Assembly (NCBI RefSeq): GCF_001278115.1
Contig: NZ_LIYD01000005.1
Span: forward strand, 2,178,653-2,242,652
DNA length: 64,000 nucleotides
Reading direction: 5' to 3'
Origin: Flavobacterium akiainvivens
GTDB taxonomy: Bacteria; Bacteroidota; Bacteroidia; Flavobacteriales; Flavobacteriaceae
Notes under the pieces: generated by a model
What the model saw: only the letters and a program-made list of their open reading frames with translations
Database searches by the model: none
Told to the model about the DNA's origin: nothing
Position numbers and translations under genes: made by a program
Shown here: positions 54,821-63,492 of the stretch, in pieces
Layout: the number at the start of each line of letters is the position of its first letter
Numbering within the stretch: position 1 is the stretch's first letter

Positions 54821-56224
54821 ATGATTAAAAAGGCTTTCTTCCTCCTGCTGTTTTGCTTTGGCGCCATGCAGGCACAAACGCTGCCTGACAGCATTGCAAT
54901 AACCGTACAAACGTTTGAAACACCTGTTTCAGGCCCCGAAATTATATCGTGGCAGGGCAAACTGGTTTTTTATAACCAAAACGGCAAGTTTACCTCTAAA
55001 GATAAAAAGGCCAAAATTTCTAAAAAGAAAGTGCTTAAGCTTGTAGAAGCCATAGACCGCAACATGACGTTTGACGAGCATTTTAAAAACGTGGGCATAG
55101 ATACCGTTACCATTAAAAACAAGCCCCAAAAACTGTTAAACCAAACCTTTGAATGGACACCCGCACAACGCAATTTTATACTGCCGCTGCTGGGCGATAT
55201 AAAAAACTACAAGCCCATTTATGAAGAAGACTTTTATACCGGCCCTGATTTTCAGTTAACGCCAGATAACAGGTTTAAATCGCAGGTTACTGCCATGCTG
55301 TATGAAAAAGGTGTGGCACGCGGTGTAACTACAAACAAATCGCGCACGGGTTATGCCCTGCCGTGGGTTACGACCGATGGGCGCGAAAATTTTAACCCCG
55401 CCCTTAAAAAAGCCCTGGCCGATATTATAGGCAGTTCAGTATATGTGCCAAGCGGTAAAGACCTTACACGCTATATTGCCGATGTAATTATAGCCGGCAA
55501 TGCCTACCACCTTAAAGAGCTGGCCGCCGAAACCTATGCCACAGATATTGACCACCTGCGCGAAACTTTTACAGTTGTAAAAGCATTATCCCTTGGCAAC
55601 AACCAATATGGCATACGCCTGCGCACCGAAGCCATGCTTCCCAACGTAAGCATTGATTTTTATGCCTATGCAGCTTACGGAAAACTGTATCCGTCAGATT
55701 CGCTTAAAGCGGAGCATGAATACCTGGTTTACCGCATACAAAATATGCGCTTTATAATGGATTACCTTAAAGAAAATCCTGAAACCGAACTCAACATAAA
55801 CTATTACAACAACAGCGCTGTAAACTCCTATACTGCCGATGAAATTAATAAAACCCCTGAACTGTGGAAGAAGCACGATGCTTATGTAAAAGAGCTTCAG
55901 GACCGTGCGGCACAATACCCGTCAGGAGCAAACAACACGGAGGAAAAGATTAAGGAATCTGAGAAAACCAACTGCGGCTGCAACCTGCGCCTTGATAAAG
56001 AAGTTTTAGACAAGGCCATACAATTCTCTGTAAATACCCCCCATGCAATAGGCGACAGGAACGGCTATTCTATATGGTTGCTGCTGCCCGATGACCGTAT
56101 TTTATTATACTACATGAACGGCGACAGCCTGCTTAATTTTAAGTATGACGCCTGGGGAAGTACCGAACCAGGCATACAATACCCGTGTAAGGTGTTTGAC
56201 CTTGACGGTAAGCCTTTAAACTGA
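54821..56224 (+). CDS. Hypothetical exported protein
   Basis: 467 residues with a signal peptide (MIKKAFFLLLFCFGAMQAQ). No family recognised. The mature N-terminal ~120 residues are beta-rich and Lys-rich. The middle contains a helical region (LKELAAETYATDIDHLRETF), and a CGC pair lies near residue 385. The gene starts only 66 bp after the aromatic operon and converges with the next minus-strand gene, the stops being adjacent. Confidence 0.7.
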   Translation: MIKKAFFLLLFCFGAMQAQTLPDSIAITVQTFETPVSGPEIISWQGKLVFYNQNGKFTSKDKKAKISKKKVLKLVEAIDRNMTFDEHFKNVGIDTVTIKNKPQKLLNQTFEWTPAQRNFILPLLGDIKNYKPIYEEDFYTGPDFQLTPDNRFKSQVTAMLYEKGVARGVTTNKSRTGYALPWVTTDGRENFNPALKKALADIIGSSVYVPSGKDLTRYIADVIIAGNAYHLKELAAETYATDIDHLRETFTVVKALSLGNNQYGIRLRTEAMLPNVSIDFYAYAAYGKLYPSDSLKAEHEYLVYRIQNMRFIMDYLKENPETELNINYYNNSAVNSYTADEINKTPELWKKHDAYVKELQDRAAQYPSGANNTEEKIKESEKTNCGCNLRLDKEVLDKAIQFSVNTPHAIGDRNGYSIWLLLPDDRILLYYMNGDSLLNFKYDAWGSTEPGIQYPCKVFDLDGKPLN

Positions 56225-56968
56225 TTAGTTATACACCACGCTGCCCAGGTACACCTGCTCAACTTCAACCACAGGCGGGTGCGTTTTAAGCACCAGGTTG
56301 CCGGTTGACATAAGCTGGCCCTTTGCTTCCTGTTGTGGTGCGGCAATAATATCGTTAGAGCTACGGTGAAAAAAGCCCAGCCTTTGCAGCTCAAGGTCCT
56401 GTAATTCTACGCGGCTGTCGCCCGATGGCAGGTTTACATAAATTTGATCCGCACGCCCTTTAATAACATAATAACCTGATTTGTTATCGTCTATACGTAG
56501 GTTTTCGGCATCTACCGTAAGGTTAAAATAACTTGCTGCCCCATCTTCATAAATTTCTGAAGCCAGTTCAAGGTTTGGGAAACCCAGCACCCCGTCAGAC
56601 GTAATACCAAACTGCGACGTAGATGTTATTTTAGTAAGCTCCGGCGTGGTTACATATACTGTGGTGCTGTTATAACCCCGTGTCCAGTTACAGTTATCGC
56701 GGTTTTCAATGCGAAGCTCACCGTCAACCACCTGTGCCGATATAAACTCGCGTATGTTCTTACCCGTCTTCAGGGTTACGTTATAGGCATCGCCCTGTTT
56801 TAACACCAGCTCAATACCCGGCGAAACGTGTATTTTGGTAAACTCCGTTACCTCAGCTTCATAAATAACCGTTGCCCCCATACTGCGGAAACATTCGGTG
56901 GCATTTTCGTTATTGCACGACAGTACCATACCTGCCAGAAAGAATATTATAAGTAGTTTATGCTTCAT
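56225..56968 (-). CDS. DUF2807 (GIN domain) lipoprotein
   Basis: 247 residues with a lipoprotein signal (MKHKLLIIFFLAGMVLSC). Most of the rest is a head-GIN/DUF2807 beta-helix-like domain (KIHVSPGIELVLKQGDAYNV; VVDGELRIENRDNC; TVDAENLRIDDNKSGYYVI). Function is unknown; such proteins are common Bacteroidota surface lipoproteins. It lies 3 bp after the acyloxyacyl hydrolase-like gene, so they form an operon. Confidence 0.78.
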   Translation of the reverse strand: MKHKLLIIFFLAGMVLSCNNENATECFRSMGATVIYEAEVTEFTKIHVSPGIELVLKQGDAYNVTLKTGKNIREFISAQVVDGELRIENRDNCNWTRGYNSTTVYVTTPELTKITSTSQFGITSDGVLGFPNLELASEIYEDGAASYFNLTVDAENLRIDDNKSGYYVIKGRADQIYVNLPSGDSRVELQDLELQRLGFFHRSSNDIIAAPQQEAKGQLMSTGNLVLKTHPPVVEVEQVYLGSVVYN

Positions 56969-56971
56969 AAT

Positions 56972-58060
56972 TTACAGCCTTATACCCATACCCAGTTCCA
57001 TAACCTCTGCCTTAGCGCCGTGGGTTTTAAGCCCCAGGGTGCTGTAAACGCCGTTTGCCCAGTAATACTTTGCCCCCACCCGTTGGTAGAGCTTCCCGGT
57101 TGAGTTAAACGGCGCATATACATAATAGCCCACCTGCCCTTCCAGCGACATACGGTTTATATACAGTTCATAACCACCAAAAACGCCCACCTTTCGGTAA
57201 TCGGTATTGCTATCAACATTCTCTTCAGGATAGGCTATAGATTTGTAGTGAATATATTCTTTTAAGTACAGCGGCCAGAAAAACTCGGCGCCCAGCTGTA
57301 CACCGCTCATACGGCTCAGGCGTTTATCGGCATACGCTCCCATAGCATAATATGGATATCGCTTGGTACCAATAACATCGCTTTGGTTAAGCCCGCCACG
57401 GAAAATAAAGTTATAATGCATGGGCTGGCGGTAGTTAACAGTGTCGGCCACATAAGGCTTGTATTCCTGCTTTTGCCCCAGGCTGTAGGTAAGCCCCACA
57501 TTTACAGCAAAAGTATTGGTACTGGTATTGGGTGCTTTTATACTGGCGTTGCTGTGGTGTATAAATACAAGCCCCGCCTGTAGGCCGAAACCCTTCCAGA
57601 TATCAGGGCGGTTCAGGTTGAGCATAAAATAGGTACTGGGCATAAGGTGCACACCATAAGCATAATTACGAAAGTTGGTTTCCTTATCATACGGATTGGT
57701 ATTATACGCCACACCCTGCCCCAGGCGCAGCATAAGCGCCCGGTCAAAAAAATAGAAATTGTAGTGTGCATACAGGCCAAACATTTCACCCAATGATGCT
57801 TCTTTCATATCCTGGTAGTGGAATGAAGCGCCATAATCAGGATAGTTAAACGCCTGCTCCCAGCTGTGGTTGCCAAAAGTCTTGCGGTTAAAGGCTAAGA
57901 TAACCCCGTCAGGATGCCCTGTAATAAGGTGCTGGATGCTCTTTCGGTGGGGTATTATGTTGCCGTAAAAATAATTGGCCTCTACAGCATAGCCTGATTG
58001 GGCTTCCTGTGCCAATGCAATAAAGGGGAATATTAAAAATAAGAGTAGTTTTAGGCGCAT
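56972..58060 (-). CDS. Acyloxyacyl hydrolase-like outer-membrane protein
   Basis: 362 residues from ATG 58060 (TTG one codon earlier possible). A signal peptide is followed by alternating beta strands typical of an outer-membrane barrel, ending in an aromatic/hydrophobic strand (ELGMGIRL). GYAVEANYFYGNIIPHRKSI near the N terminus and FIHHSNASIKAPN in the middle match the family annotated in Bacteroidota as acyloxyacyl hydrolase (lipid A deacylase-like; the HxS pair fits its active site). Activity is not proven. Confidence 0.75.
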   Translation of the reverse strand: MRLKLLLFLIFPFIALAQEAQSGYAVEANYFYGNIIPHRKSIQHLITGHPDGVILAFNRKTFGNHSWEQAFNYPDYGASFHYQDMKEASLGEMFGLYAHYNFYFFDRALMLRLGQGVAYNTNPYDKETNFRNYAYGVHLMPSTYFMLNLNRPDIWKGFGLQAGLVFIHHSNASIKAPNTSTNTFAVNVGLTYSLGQKQEYKPYVADTVNYRQPMHYNFIFRGGLNQSDVIGTKRYPYYAMGAYADKRLSRMSGVQLGAEFFWPLYLKEYIHYKSIAYPEENVDSNTDYRKVGVFGGYELYINRMSLEGQVGYYVYAPFNSTGKLYQRVGAKYYWANGVYSTLGLKTHGAKAEVMELGMGIRL

Positions 58061-58184
58061 CAATTTGTATTAGGCATCAATGCGGGCTAAAATACTACTT
58101 ATGATTTTCTTAACAAACATAAACTTCATCCTTACAGCCTAAATCATTTTCAAATATATTTGTAAATACCAATCCTAACCTGTT

Positions 58185-58814
58185 ATGAAAAAATTTATAA
58201 CCTTCCTCATCCTCACAGTAACTACCATTACTTTAACTTCATGTAAAAGCAGTGCGGTTTTTGATTGCGATGCCAAGGTAAAAATACTTTACCGCGATAT
58301 CATGAACCAGGTCTATATACACAGCCCGGATGTCCATAAGATAAAATTTACATCAGACAAAGCGAACGTAAGTATATTGAATGACTCCACGTTATTGGTT
58401 ATAACCCAGGCTAAAGGCCGTGTAGACATTAAAATGGAATATAAAGCCACAAGCCGCATACTGTCTTTCCGGGCGCAATCAGTACCTGAAGCAAAATTAT
58501 CATTCAGGGGAAGAGTATATGATAGTTATACGCCTATGCCTGTTAACGAGGCAAGAGCTACACAAAATGCAAATGCTTCAATAAGTGATTTTGCATACGA
58601 CTGCCAGGTGGAATTTATAAGTATGGATATATTTCAGATAAGGGATAAACAGGTAATATACAGTACTACAACTAACGGGCATGAACTAAATGGCGCGTTA
58701 CAGAGAGCACAGGCAGGCGACACTTATATATTTTCCAACATCAGGCTTAAACTAACAGGCGGTGGTGAGTTTAAGGGCGCTGATACTATATTAAAGATTG
58801 CAGAGGCCAAATAA
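58185..58814 (+). CDS. Hypothetical lipoprotein
   Basis: 209 residues with a lipoprotein signal (MKKFITFLILTVTTITLTSC). No family recognised. The body is beta-rich with a middle region (YDSYTPMPVNEARATQNANA) that may be a flexible loop. It resembles the GldM/PorN-like C-terminal beta domains only loosely. A -7 box (TATATTTG) lies at 58155-58162. Confidence 0.65.
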   Translation: MKKFITFLILTVTTITLTSCKSSAVFDCDAKVKILYRDIMNQVYIHSPDVHKIKFTSDKANVSILNDSTLLVITQAKGRVDIKMEYKATSRILSFRAQSVPEAKLSFRGRVYDSYTPMPVNEARATQNANASISDFAYDCQVEFISMDIFQIRDKQVIYSTTTNGHELNGALQRAQAGDTYIFSNIRLKLTGGGEFKGADTILKIAEAK

Positions 58815-58831
58815 GGCAATAAAACTATTAT

Positions 58832-58862
58832 TTGCATTCTACAAATCTATACCTTACCTTTG
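58832..58862 (+). promoter_or_regulatory. Promoter of the metH riboswitch leader
   Basis: TTG at 58832-58834, 20 bp spacer, TACCTTTG at 58855-58862. Transcription should start near 58868, about 20 bases before the riboswitch. Confidence 0.65.
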
Positions 58863-58886
58863 CAACGTTCTTATACACACTGTTAT

Positions 58887-58990
58887 GTTATCACGAAAGG
58901 CAGAGGGATTAGACCCAATGAAGCCTTAGCAACCCTTTAGCTTTAAAGAAGGTGCTAAATTCTACCACGCCACCGGCATGGATAGATAAC
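58887..58990 (+). promoter_or_regulatory. SAM-I (S-box) riboswitch
   Basis: P1 GTTATC (58887-58892) closes with GATAAC (58985-58990). Conserved core segments are GCAGAGGGATTAGACCCAATG, AAGCCTTAGCAACC and AAGGTGCTAAATTC in the right order. A P4-like hairpin CCACGCC-ACC-GGCATGG follows (one mismatch). It should bind S-adenosylmethionine and repress the metH genes. No rho-independent terminator is evident between it and the gene at 59162. Confidence 0.93.
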
Positions 58991-59021
58991 AAAAAGGAAT
59001 TTCCCCTCCCCACCTGATGAC

Positions 59022-59101
59022 ATATTTTTAATGAAGTAAGATTGAGCAATAGCAGCTCGTAGGGCTCATAACCCGAAGGTTGTTGTGTTCATTAAATGTA
59101 T
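59022..59101 (+). other. Initiator tRNA-fMet-like structure in the metH leader
   Basis: 59044-59090 closely follows bacterial initiator tRNA: D arm GAGC-AATAGCA-GCTC (59044-59058) with the initiator-type A11-U24 pair, anticodon arm GGG-CTCATAA-CCC (59062-59074) with the CAT anticodon and three G-C pairs, then GAAGGTTGTTGTGTTC. The T arm has no 3' half and no acceptor stem pairs. Instead TTTAATGAA (59027-59035) pairs with TTCATTAAA (59088-59096), extended by four outer pairs. It cannot be a normal tRNA. Confidence 0.7.
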
Positions 59102-59129
59102 AGTTACAGTTTTTCAGACCCTCATTGGA

Positions 59130-59160
59130 AACCTGAAACCTGAAACTTTAAACCTGAAAC
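59130..59160. repeat. Word repeat (CCTGAAAC) before metH
   Basis: AACCTGAAACCTGAAAC and AACCTGAAAC give three copies of CCTGAAAC ending 1 bp before the ATG at 59162. They form the immediate leader of the metH N-terminal gene. Confidence 0.6.
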
Positions 59161-59161
59161 T

Positions 59162-60199
59162 ATGTCAATACACGAAGCCATAGCGAAACGCATCCTGGTG
59201 CTTGACGGTGCCATGGGAACCATGCTGCAGCGCCATAATTTTACCGAAGAAGACTTTCGCGGGCCCCGCTTTGCCGATTTCCCGCACCCGCTTAAGGGCA
59301 ATAACGACCTGCTGAGCCTTACCCAGCCTGAGGCCATAAAAGACGTGCACCGCCAGTATTTTGCCGCCGGGGCCGATATTGTTGAAACCAACACTTTTAG
59401 CGGCACCACCATAGGCATGGCCGATTACCACATGGAACATTTGGTGTATGAGCTTAATTATGAGTCGGCACGCCTTGCACGCGAGGTGGCTGATGAATTT
59501 ACCGCCGCCAACCCTGACAGGCCCCGTTTTGTGGCAGGCTCTATAGGCCCCACAAACCGTACCGCCAGCATGAGCCCCGATGTAAACGACCCGGGTTACC
59601 GCGCCGTAACGTTCGACGATTTGCTTTTAGCTTACAAAGAACAGGTAAAAGCCCTGATAGATGGCGGTTGCGACATCCTTTTGGTAGAAACTATTTTCGA
59701 TACGCTTAACGCCAAAGCCGCCCTTTTTGCCATTGAAGAAGTTAAGGACGAGCTTGGCCTTGACATACCCATCATGGTAAGCGGCACTATTACTGATGCC
59801 AGTGGCCGTACCCTTAGCGGGCAAACGGTTGAGGCGTTCCTGATTTCCATATCGCACATTCCGCTATTAAGCGTAGGTTTTAACTGTGCCCTTGGCGCCG
59901 ACCAGCTTAAGCCGTACCTTAAAAGGCTGGCACACAACACGCAGTTCAGCGTTTCGGCACACCCAAATGCGGGATTACCGAATGCCTTTGGCCAATATGA
60001 CCAAACCCCTGAAGAAATGCAGGTTTTGATTAAGGAATACCTTGACGACAACCTGATTAACATAATAGGCGGCTGCTGCGGCACCACGCCGGAGCATATT
60101 AAGCTAATAGCTGATTTGGCTCAAAACTACAACCCACGCCCCCTAACCCCCAAAGGGGGAATTGAGCTTCACTCAAACATTACTACTGCTGCTAAATAA
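59162..60199 (+). CDS. metH: Methionine synthase, homocysteine S-methyltransferase part
   Basis: 345 residues. This is the Zn-dependent homocysteine-binding barrel of cobalamin-dependent methionine synthase, encoded separately. It shows [27 protein letters not shown], and the zinc Cys ligands in GFNCALG and [14 protein letters not shown]. The last ~18 residues ([19 protein letters not shown]) come from a palindromic element whose interior also holds the stop codon and the next start. A separate gene for this domain is common in related flavobacteria. Regulated by the upstream SAM riboswitch. Confidence 0.92.
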   Translation: MSIHEAIAKRILVLDGAMGTMLQRHNFTEEDFRGPRFADFPHPLKGNNDLLSLTQPEAIKDVHRQYFAAGADIVETNTFSGTTIGMADYHMEHLVYELNYESARLAREVADEFTAANPDRPRFVAGSIGPTNRTASMSPDVNDPGYRAVTFDDLLLAYKEQVKALIDGGCDILLVETIFDTLNAKAALFAIEEVKDELGLDIPIMVSGTITDASGRTLSGQTVEAFLISISHIPLLSVGFNCALGADQLKPYLKRLAHNTQFSVSAHPNAGLPNAFGQYDQTPEEMQVLIKEYLDDNLINIIGGCCGTTPEHIKLIADLAQNYNPRPLTPKGGIELHSNITTAAK

Positions 60200-60292
60200 T
60201 GATGAACAAAGAGAGAGATTTTTTTATTGAAAATAATTCCGACGATGATTTGTCGGCAGGAGTGGCAACTCCCCCTTTGGGGTTTAGGGGGC
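60138..60292. mobile_element. Paired palindromic element at the metH1/metH2 junction
   Basis: Left arm 60138-60163 (GCCCCCTAACCCCCAAAGGG...) and right arm 60268-60292 are inverted copies, 23 of 25 positions matching. Inner flanks carry CTTCACTC (60168-60175) and, inverted, GAGTG (60260-60264). The 104 bp interior contains the metH1 stop, both candidate metH2 ATGs and a small CCGAC/GTCGG hairpin. It adds residues to both proteins in frame. Confidence 0.72.
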
Positions 60293-62790
60293 TGGAGCCT
60301 CGATATTTGAAATTGAGCGGTCTTGAACCGCTTATAGTAACCCCAGAGAGTAATTTCATTAATGTTGGTGAAAGGACGAATGTTACGGGGTCAAGGAAGT
60401 TTTTAAGGCTCATAAAAGAAGAAAAATATGAGGAAGCACTCGATATTGCCCGTGCCCAGGTTGAGGGTGGCGCGCAGATTATTGACGTAAATATGGACGA
60501 AGGGATGCTGGACGGCGTGTATGCCATGACCAAATTCCTGAACCTGATTGCTTCCGAACCCGATATTGCCCGTGTGCCGCTGATGATTGACAGTTCTAAA
60601 TGGGAAATCATTGAGGCCGGCCTTAAGGTAGCACAGGGCAAAAGTGTGGTAAACTCCATCAGCCTTAAAGAGGGCGAGGAATTGTTTATTCACCATGCCA
60701 AGAAAATTAAGCGCTATGGCGCGGCTGCCATTATAATGGCGTTTGACGAAATTGGCCAGGCCGATACCTACCAAAGGCGTATAGACATCTGTAAGCGTAG
60801 TTATGACATACTGGTCGACAAAGTGGGCTTTCCGCCCGAAGATATTATTTTCGACCCCAACATATTTCCCGTGGCAACGGGCATGGAAGAGCACCGCCGC
60901 AATGCGATTGACTTTTTTGATGCCGCCAAATGGATACGCACCAACCTGCCCCACGCCCACGTAAGCGGCGGGGTAAGCAACGTATCGTTCTCGTTTAGGG
61001 GTAACGACAGGGTGCGCGAGGCCATGCATTCGGCATTCCTGTACCATGCCATACAGCACGGTATGGATATGGGTATTGTAAACCCGGAACTGATTGAGGT
61101 GTATGACGACATCAACAAAGACCTCCTGGAGCATGTGGAAGACGTGCTGCTCGACCGCCGCGACGATGCCACCGAACGCCTTTTGGCTTTTGCCGAAAAC
61201 GTAAGGGGCGATGTAAAAGCCATAGAAAAACAAGCCCAGGAATGGCGCAGCCTGCCGTTTCAGGAGCGCCTTACCCATGCGCTTGTTAAGGGTATTGACG
61301 AGTTTATAGAAATAGATGTAGAAGAAGCACGCCTTGCTGCCGCCAAGCCTATTGAGGTTATCGAAATCAACCTTATGGCCGGTATGAATGTGGTGGGCGA
61401 CCTTTTCGGAAGCGGAAAAATGTTCCTGCCACAGGTGGTAAAATCGGCCCGTGTAATGAAAAAAGCCGTGGCATACCTTTTACCCTACATCGAGGCAAGT
61501 AAAGACTCAGCATCAGGCGCACGCGGAAAAGTACTTATGGCAACCGTTAAGGGCGATGTGCACGACATTGGTAAAAACATTGTTTCGGTAGTACTGGCCT
61601 GTAACAATTTTGAGATTATAGACTTGGGCGTTATGGTACCACCCGAAACCATTATACAAACCGCTATTAAAGAAAACGTAGACATCATTGGCCTCAGCGG
61701 GCTTATAACCCCGTCGCTCGATGAAATGGTGTACCTGGCCAAGGAGCTGGAAAGGCTTAACATCAACATCCCAATAATGATAGGCGGCGCTACCACCAGC
61801 CGTGCGCATACTGCCGTTAAAATCGCCCCTGAATATGGCGATACCGTGGTGCATGTTAACGATGCCAGCCGTGCCGTTACCGTTGCCGGCAGCCTAATTA
61901 GCAATACAGTTAAGGCTGATTATGCTAAATCCATTCGTGAGGAATATGACAAGCTGCGCGAAGGCTACCTGAACCGCAGCCGCGATAAAGACTTTTTGAG
62001 CATTGCCGATGCGCGTGCCAACAAATATAAAATCGACTGGGAAGCGTTTACACCATACACCCCTAAACAGCTTGGTGTACAAACCATTTACCCAAAACTG
62101 GAGGATTTGGAACCATACATAGACTGGACCCCGTTTTTCCAGACATGGGATTTACACGGAAAATACCCGGCTATCTTAACCGATGACGTAGTAGGCGAAC
62201 AGGCACAATCGCTTTTTGCAGATGCACAAAAAATGCTGAAGCAAATTGTAGATGAAAACTGGTTTGAAGCCAAAGGCATTTACGGCATTTTCCCGGCTAA
62301 TACGGTCAATGATGATGATATAGAAGTCCAAGCCCCCCCCGCCCCCAAAGGGGGAGCTACCACTCAAACGGCAAAAGGGCAGGAACACTGGCGCACAGCA
62401 AATCCTGTTTTATATGGTTTGTTGAAGGAATATTGCAAAAAGATGCGAAACCAACCTACCGAAGCTGAAAGAGTGATTTGGGAAGCTCTTAGCGGCAAAA
62501 AACTCGAAGGATATAAATTCAGAAGGCAGCACATAATTGGAAGTTATATTGCCGACTTTATTTGCCTTAAACGAAATCTTATTATTGAAATTGATGGACT
62601 TATCCATCAATTACCTGATAATATAGTTAGCGATGCCGAGAGGACTGCCTGGCTTGAAGAGCAAGGATATCAGGTTATTCGTTTTACTAACGATGAAGTC
62701 CTTTTCAGATTGAACGAAGTGCTTGACCGCATAGTTAAAACGCTCGAGTCGACAGCTCCCCCTTTGGGGGCGGGGGGGCTGTGTTCTTAA
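60199..62790 (+). CDS. metH: Methionine synthase, pterin/B12/activation part fused to a DUF559 domain
   Basis: 863 residues; ATG 60199 or 60202. Residues ~8-38 are repeat-derived. The pterin-binding barrel follows ([20 protein letters not shown]), then the cap and B12 domain with [11 protein letters not shown] (DxHxxG, His ~454), then the first half of the AdoMet-dependent activation domain ([32 protein letters not shown]). After residue ~709 the frame runs into a palindromic element and a complete DUF559 nuclease domain and stops. The second half of the activation domain continues in the -1 frame at 62781, so MetH is interrupted here. Confidence 0.9.
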   Translation: MMNKERDFFIENNSDDDLSAGVATPPLGFRGLEPRYLKLSGLEPLIVTPESNFINVGERTNVTGSRKFLRLIKEEKYEEALDIARAQVEGGAQIIDVNMDEGMLDGVYAMTKFLNLIASEPDIARVPLMIDSSKWEIIEAGLKVAQGKSVVNSISLKEGEELFIHHAKKIKRYGAAAIIMAFDEIGQADTYQRRIDICKRSYDILVDKVGFPPEDIIFDPNIFPVATGMEEHRRNAIDFFDAAKWIRTNLPHAHVSGGVSNVSFSFRGNDRVREAMHSAFLYHAIQHGMDMGIVNPELIEVYDDINKDLLEHVEDVLLDRRDDATERLLAFAENVRGDVKAIEKQAQEWRSLPFQERLTHALVKGIDEFIEIDVEEARLAAAKPIEVIEINLMAGMNVVGDLFGSGKMFLPQVVKSARVMKKAVAYLLPYIEASKDSASGARGKVLMATVKGDVHDIGKNIVSVVLACNNFEIIDLGVMVPPETIIQTAIKENVDIIGLSGLITPSLDEMVYLAKELERLNINIPIMIGGATTSRAHTAVKIAPEYGDTVVHVNDASRAVTVAGSLISNTVKADYAKSIREEYDKLREGYLNRSRDKDFLSIADARANKYKIDWEAFTPYTPKQLGVQTIYPKLEDLEPYIDWTPFFQTWDLHGKYPAILTDDVVGEQAQSLFADAQKMLKQIVDENWFEAKGIYGIFPANTVNDDDIEVQAPPAPKGGATTQTAKGQEHWRTANPVLYGLLKEYCKKMRNQPTEAERVIWEALSGKKLEGYKFRRQHIIGSYIADFICLKRNLIIEIDGLIHQLPDNIVSDAERTAWLEEQGYQVIRFTNDEVLFRLNEVLDRIVKTLESTAPPLGAGGLCS
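62331..62780 (+). mobile_element. DUF559-carrying palindromic element inserted in metH
   Basis: Left arm 62331-62358 is AG-C8-G-C5-AAA-G5-AGCT; right arm 62754-62780 is AGCT-C5-TTT-G5-C-G7-CT, its inverted copy with one base fewer in the outer run. The interior holds one ORF, the DUF559 domain. The inner left flank has CCACTCAAAC like the related elements. The interior uses more A/T-rich codons (GAA, GCT, AGA) than metH. The flanking GT at 62326-62327 and 62781-62782 could be a target duplication, but this is uncertain. Confidence 0.85.
62443..62790 (+). CDS. DUF559 (Vsr-like endonuclease fold) protein within the element
   Basis: 115 residues if started at ATG 62443; the same frame is also open from metH, so it may exist only as a fusion. 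Family features are [34 protein letters not shown] and [11 protein letters not shown], ending [14 protein letters not shown]. Glu in the first helix, Asp of ADF and the ExDxxxH cluster fit the PD-(D/E)xK/Vsr-type nuclease centre and all are present. Catalysis is inferred from the family. Upstream residues ([20 protein letters not shown]) resemble the N-terminal part of many Bacteroidota DUF559 proteins. Confidence 0.8.
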   Translation: MRNQPTEAERVIWEALSGKKLEGYKFRRQHIIGSYIADFICLKRNLIIEIDGLIHQLPDNIVSDAERTAWLEEQGYQVIRFTNDEVLFRLNEVLDRIVKTLESTAPPLGAGGLCS

Positions 62791-63386
62791 CCTTAAGGCA
62801 GCAGAGTCAAAAAACGAAAGGCGCTCCGAACATAGCTCTTGCTGATTTTGTGGCTCCGGTTGAAAGCGGCAAGCAGGATTACATGGGTGCCTTTTGCGTT
62901 ACCACCGGTTTTGGTGTAGACGAAAAAGCCGCTGAGTTTGAAAAAGAACACGATGATTACAACTCCATTATGGCTAAGGCACTGGGCGACCGTTTTGCCG
63001 AGGCTTTCGCCGAATACCTGCACGAAAAGGTACGTAAGGAAATTTGGGGTTATGCATCTGACGAGCACCTGAGCAACCAGGAACTGATTAAAGAAGCCTA
63101 CGAGGGCATACGCCCCGCACCGGGCTACCCTGCGTGTCCTGACCATTTAGAGAAAAACACCATCTGGCAATTACTGGATGTAGAAAATAAAATTGGCGTT
63201 ACCCTTACCGAAAGCCTTGCCATGTGGCCTGCCGCATCGGTATCGGGATATTATTTTGCCAACCCGCAAAGCAAATATTTTGGACTTGGCAAGATTAAAG
63301 AAGACCAGGTGGCCGATTATGCACAGCGCAGAAACATTAGCCTACATGAAGCCACAAAATGGCTGAATCCTAACATAGCAGATTAA
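62781..63386 (+). CDS. metH: Methionine synthase, C-terminal part of the activation domain
   Basis: 201 residues from GTG 62781, which overlaps the stop of the upstream frame by 10 bases. It carries the second half of the AdoMet-binding activation domain: [46 protein letters not shown] (SAM-binding) and [16 protein letters not shown]. It could be made by re-initiation, or joined to the upstream part by a -1 slip at the G7 run (62772-62778). All key motifs are intact, so the segment has not decayed. Confidence 0.8.
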   Translation: MFLTLRQQSQKTKGAPNIALADFVAPVESGKQDYMGAFCVTTGFGVDEKAAEFEKEHDDYNSIMAKALGDRFAEAFAEYLHEKVRKEIWGYASDEHLSNQELIKEAYEGIRPAPGYPACPDHLEKNTIWQLLDVENKIGVTLTESLAMWPAASVSGYYFANPQSKYFGLGKIKEDQVADYAQRRNISLHEATKWLNPNIAD

Positions 63387-63488
63387 GCCCCCTAACCCCC
63401 AAGAGGGGAACTGGTAGCGCTAAAAATATTGTAAAATCACAACCCTATTGACCCCTGATAGGAATTCCCCCTTTGGGGGTTAGGGGGC
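63387..63488. mobile_element. Paired palindromic element between metH and metF
   Basis: Left arm 63387-63411 starts 1 bp after the metH stop, and right arm 63463-63488 is its inverted copy (GCCCCCTAACCCCCAA... and ...TTGGGGGTTAGGGGGC). The ~50 bp interior is A/T-rich and has no ORF. It ends 4 bp before the metF ATG, so it forms the whole intergenic region. Confidence 0.75.
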
Positions 63489-63492
63489 CGAG

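Noticed and set aside
59022-59101. Functional tRNA-Met gene
   Set aside because: The T arm cannot pair, the acceptor stem is absent and there is no discriminator/CCA region; only the D and anticodon arms are tRNA-like.
62328-62780. Insert in MetH as an intein
   Set aside because: There is no N-terminal Cys/Ser splice residue, no C-terminal His-Asn followed by Cys/Ser/Thr, and no Hint-domain blocks; the ends are palindromic DNA, not protein splice sites.
62331-62790. DUF559 ORF as part of a phage-defence operon
   Set aside because: It is alone, inside metH, with no methylase, helicase or other defence gene nearby.
59162-63386. Treating the whole metH region as one broken gene
   Set aside because: The separation of the homocysteine-binding domain into its own gene is usual in related flavobacteria; only the break at 62.3-62.8 kb is special.
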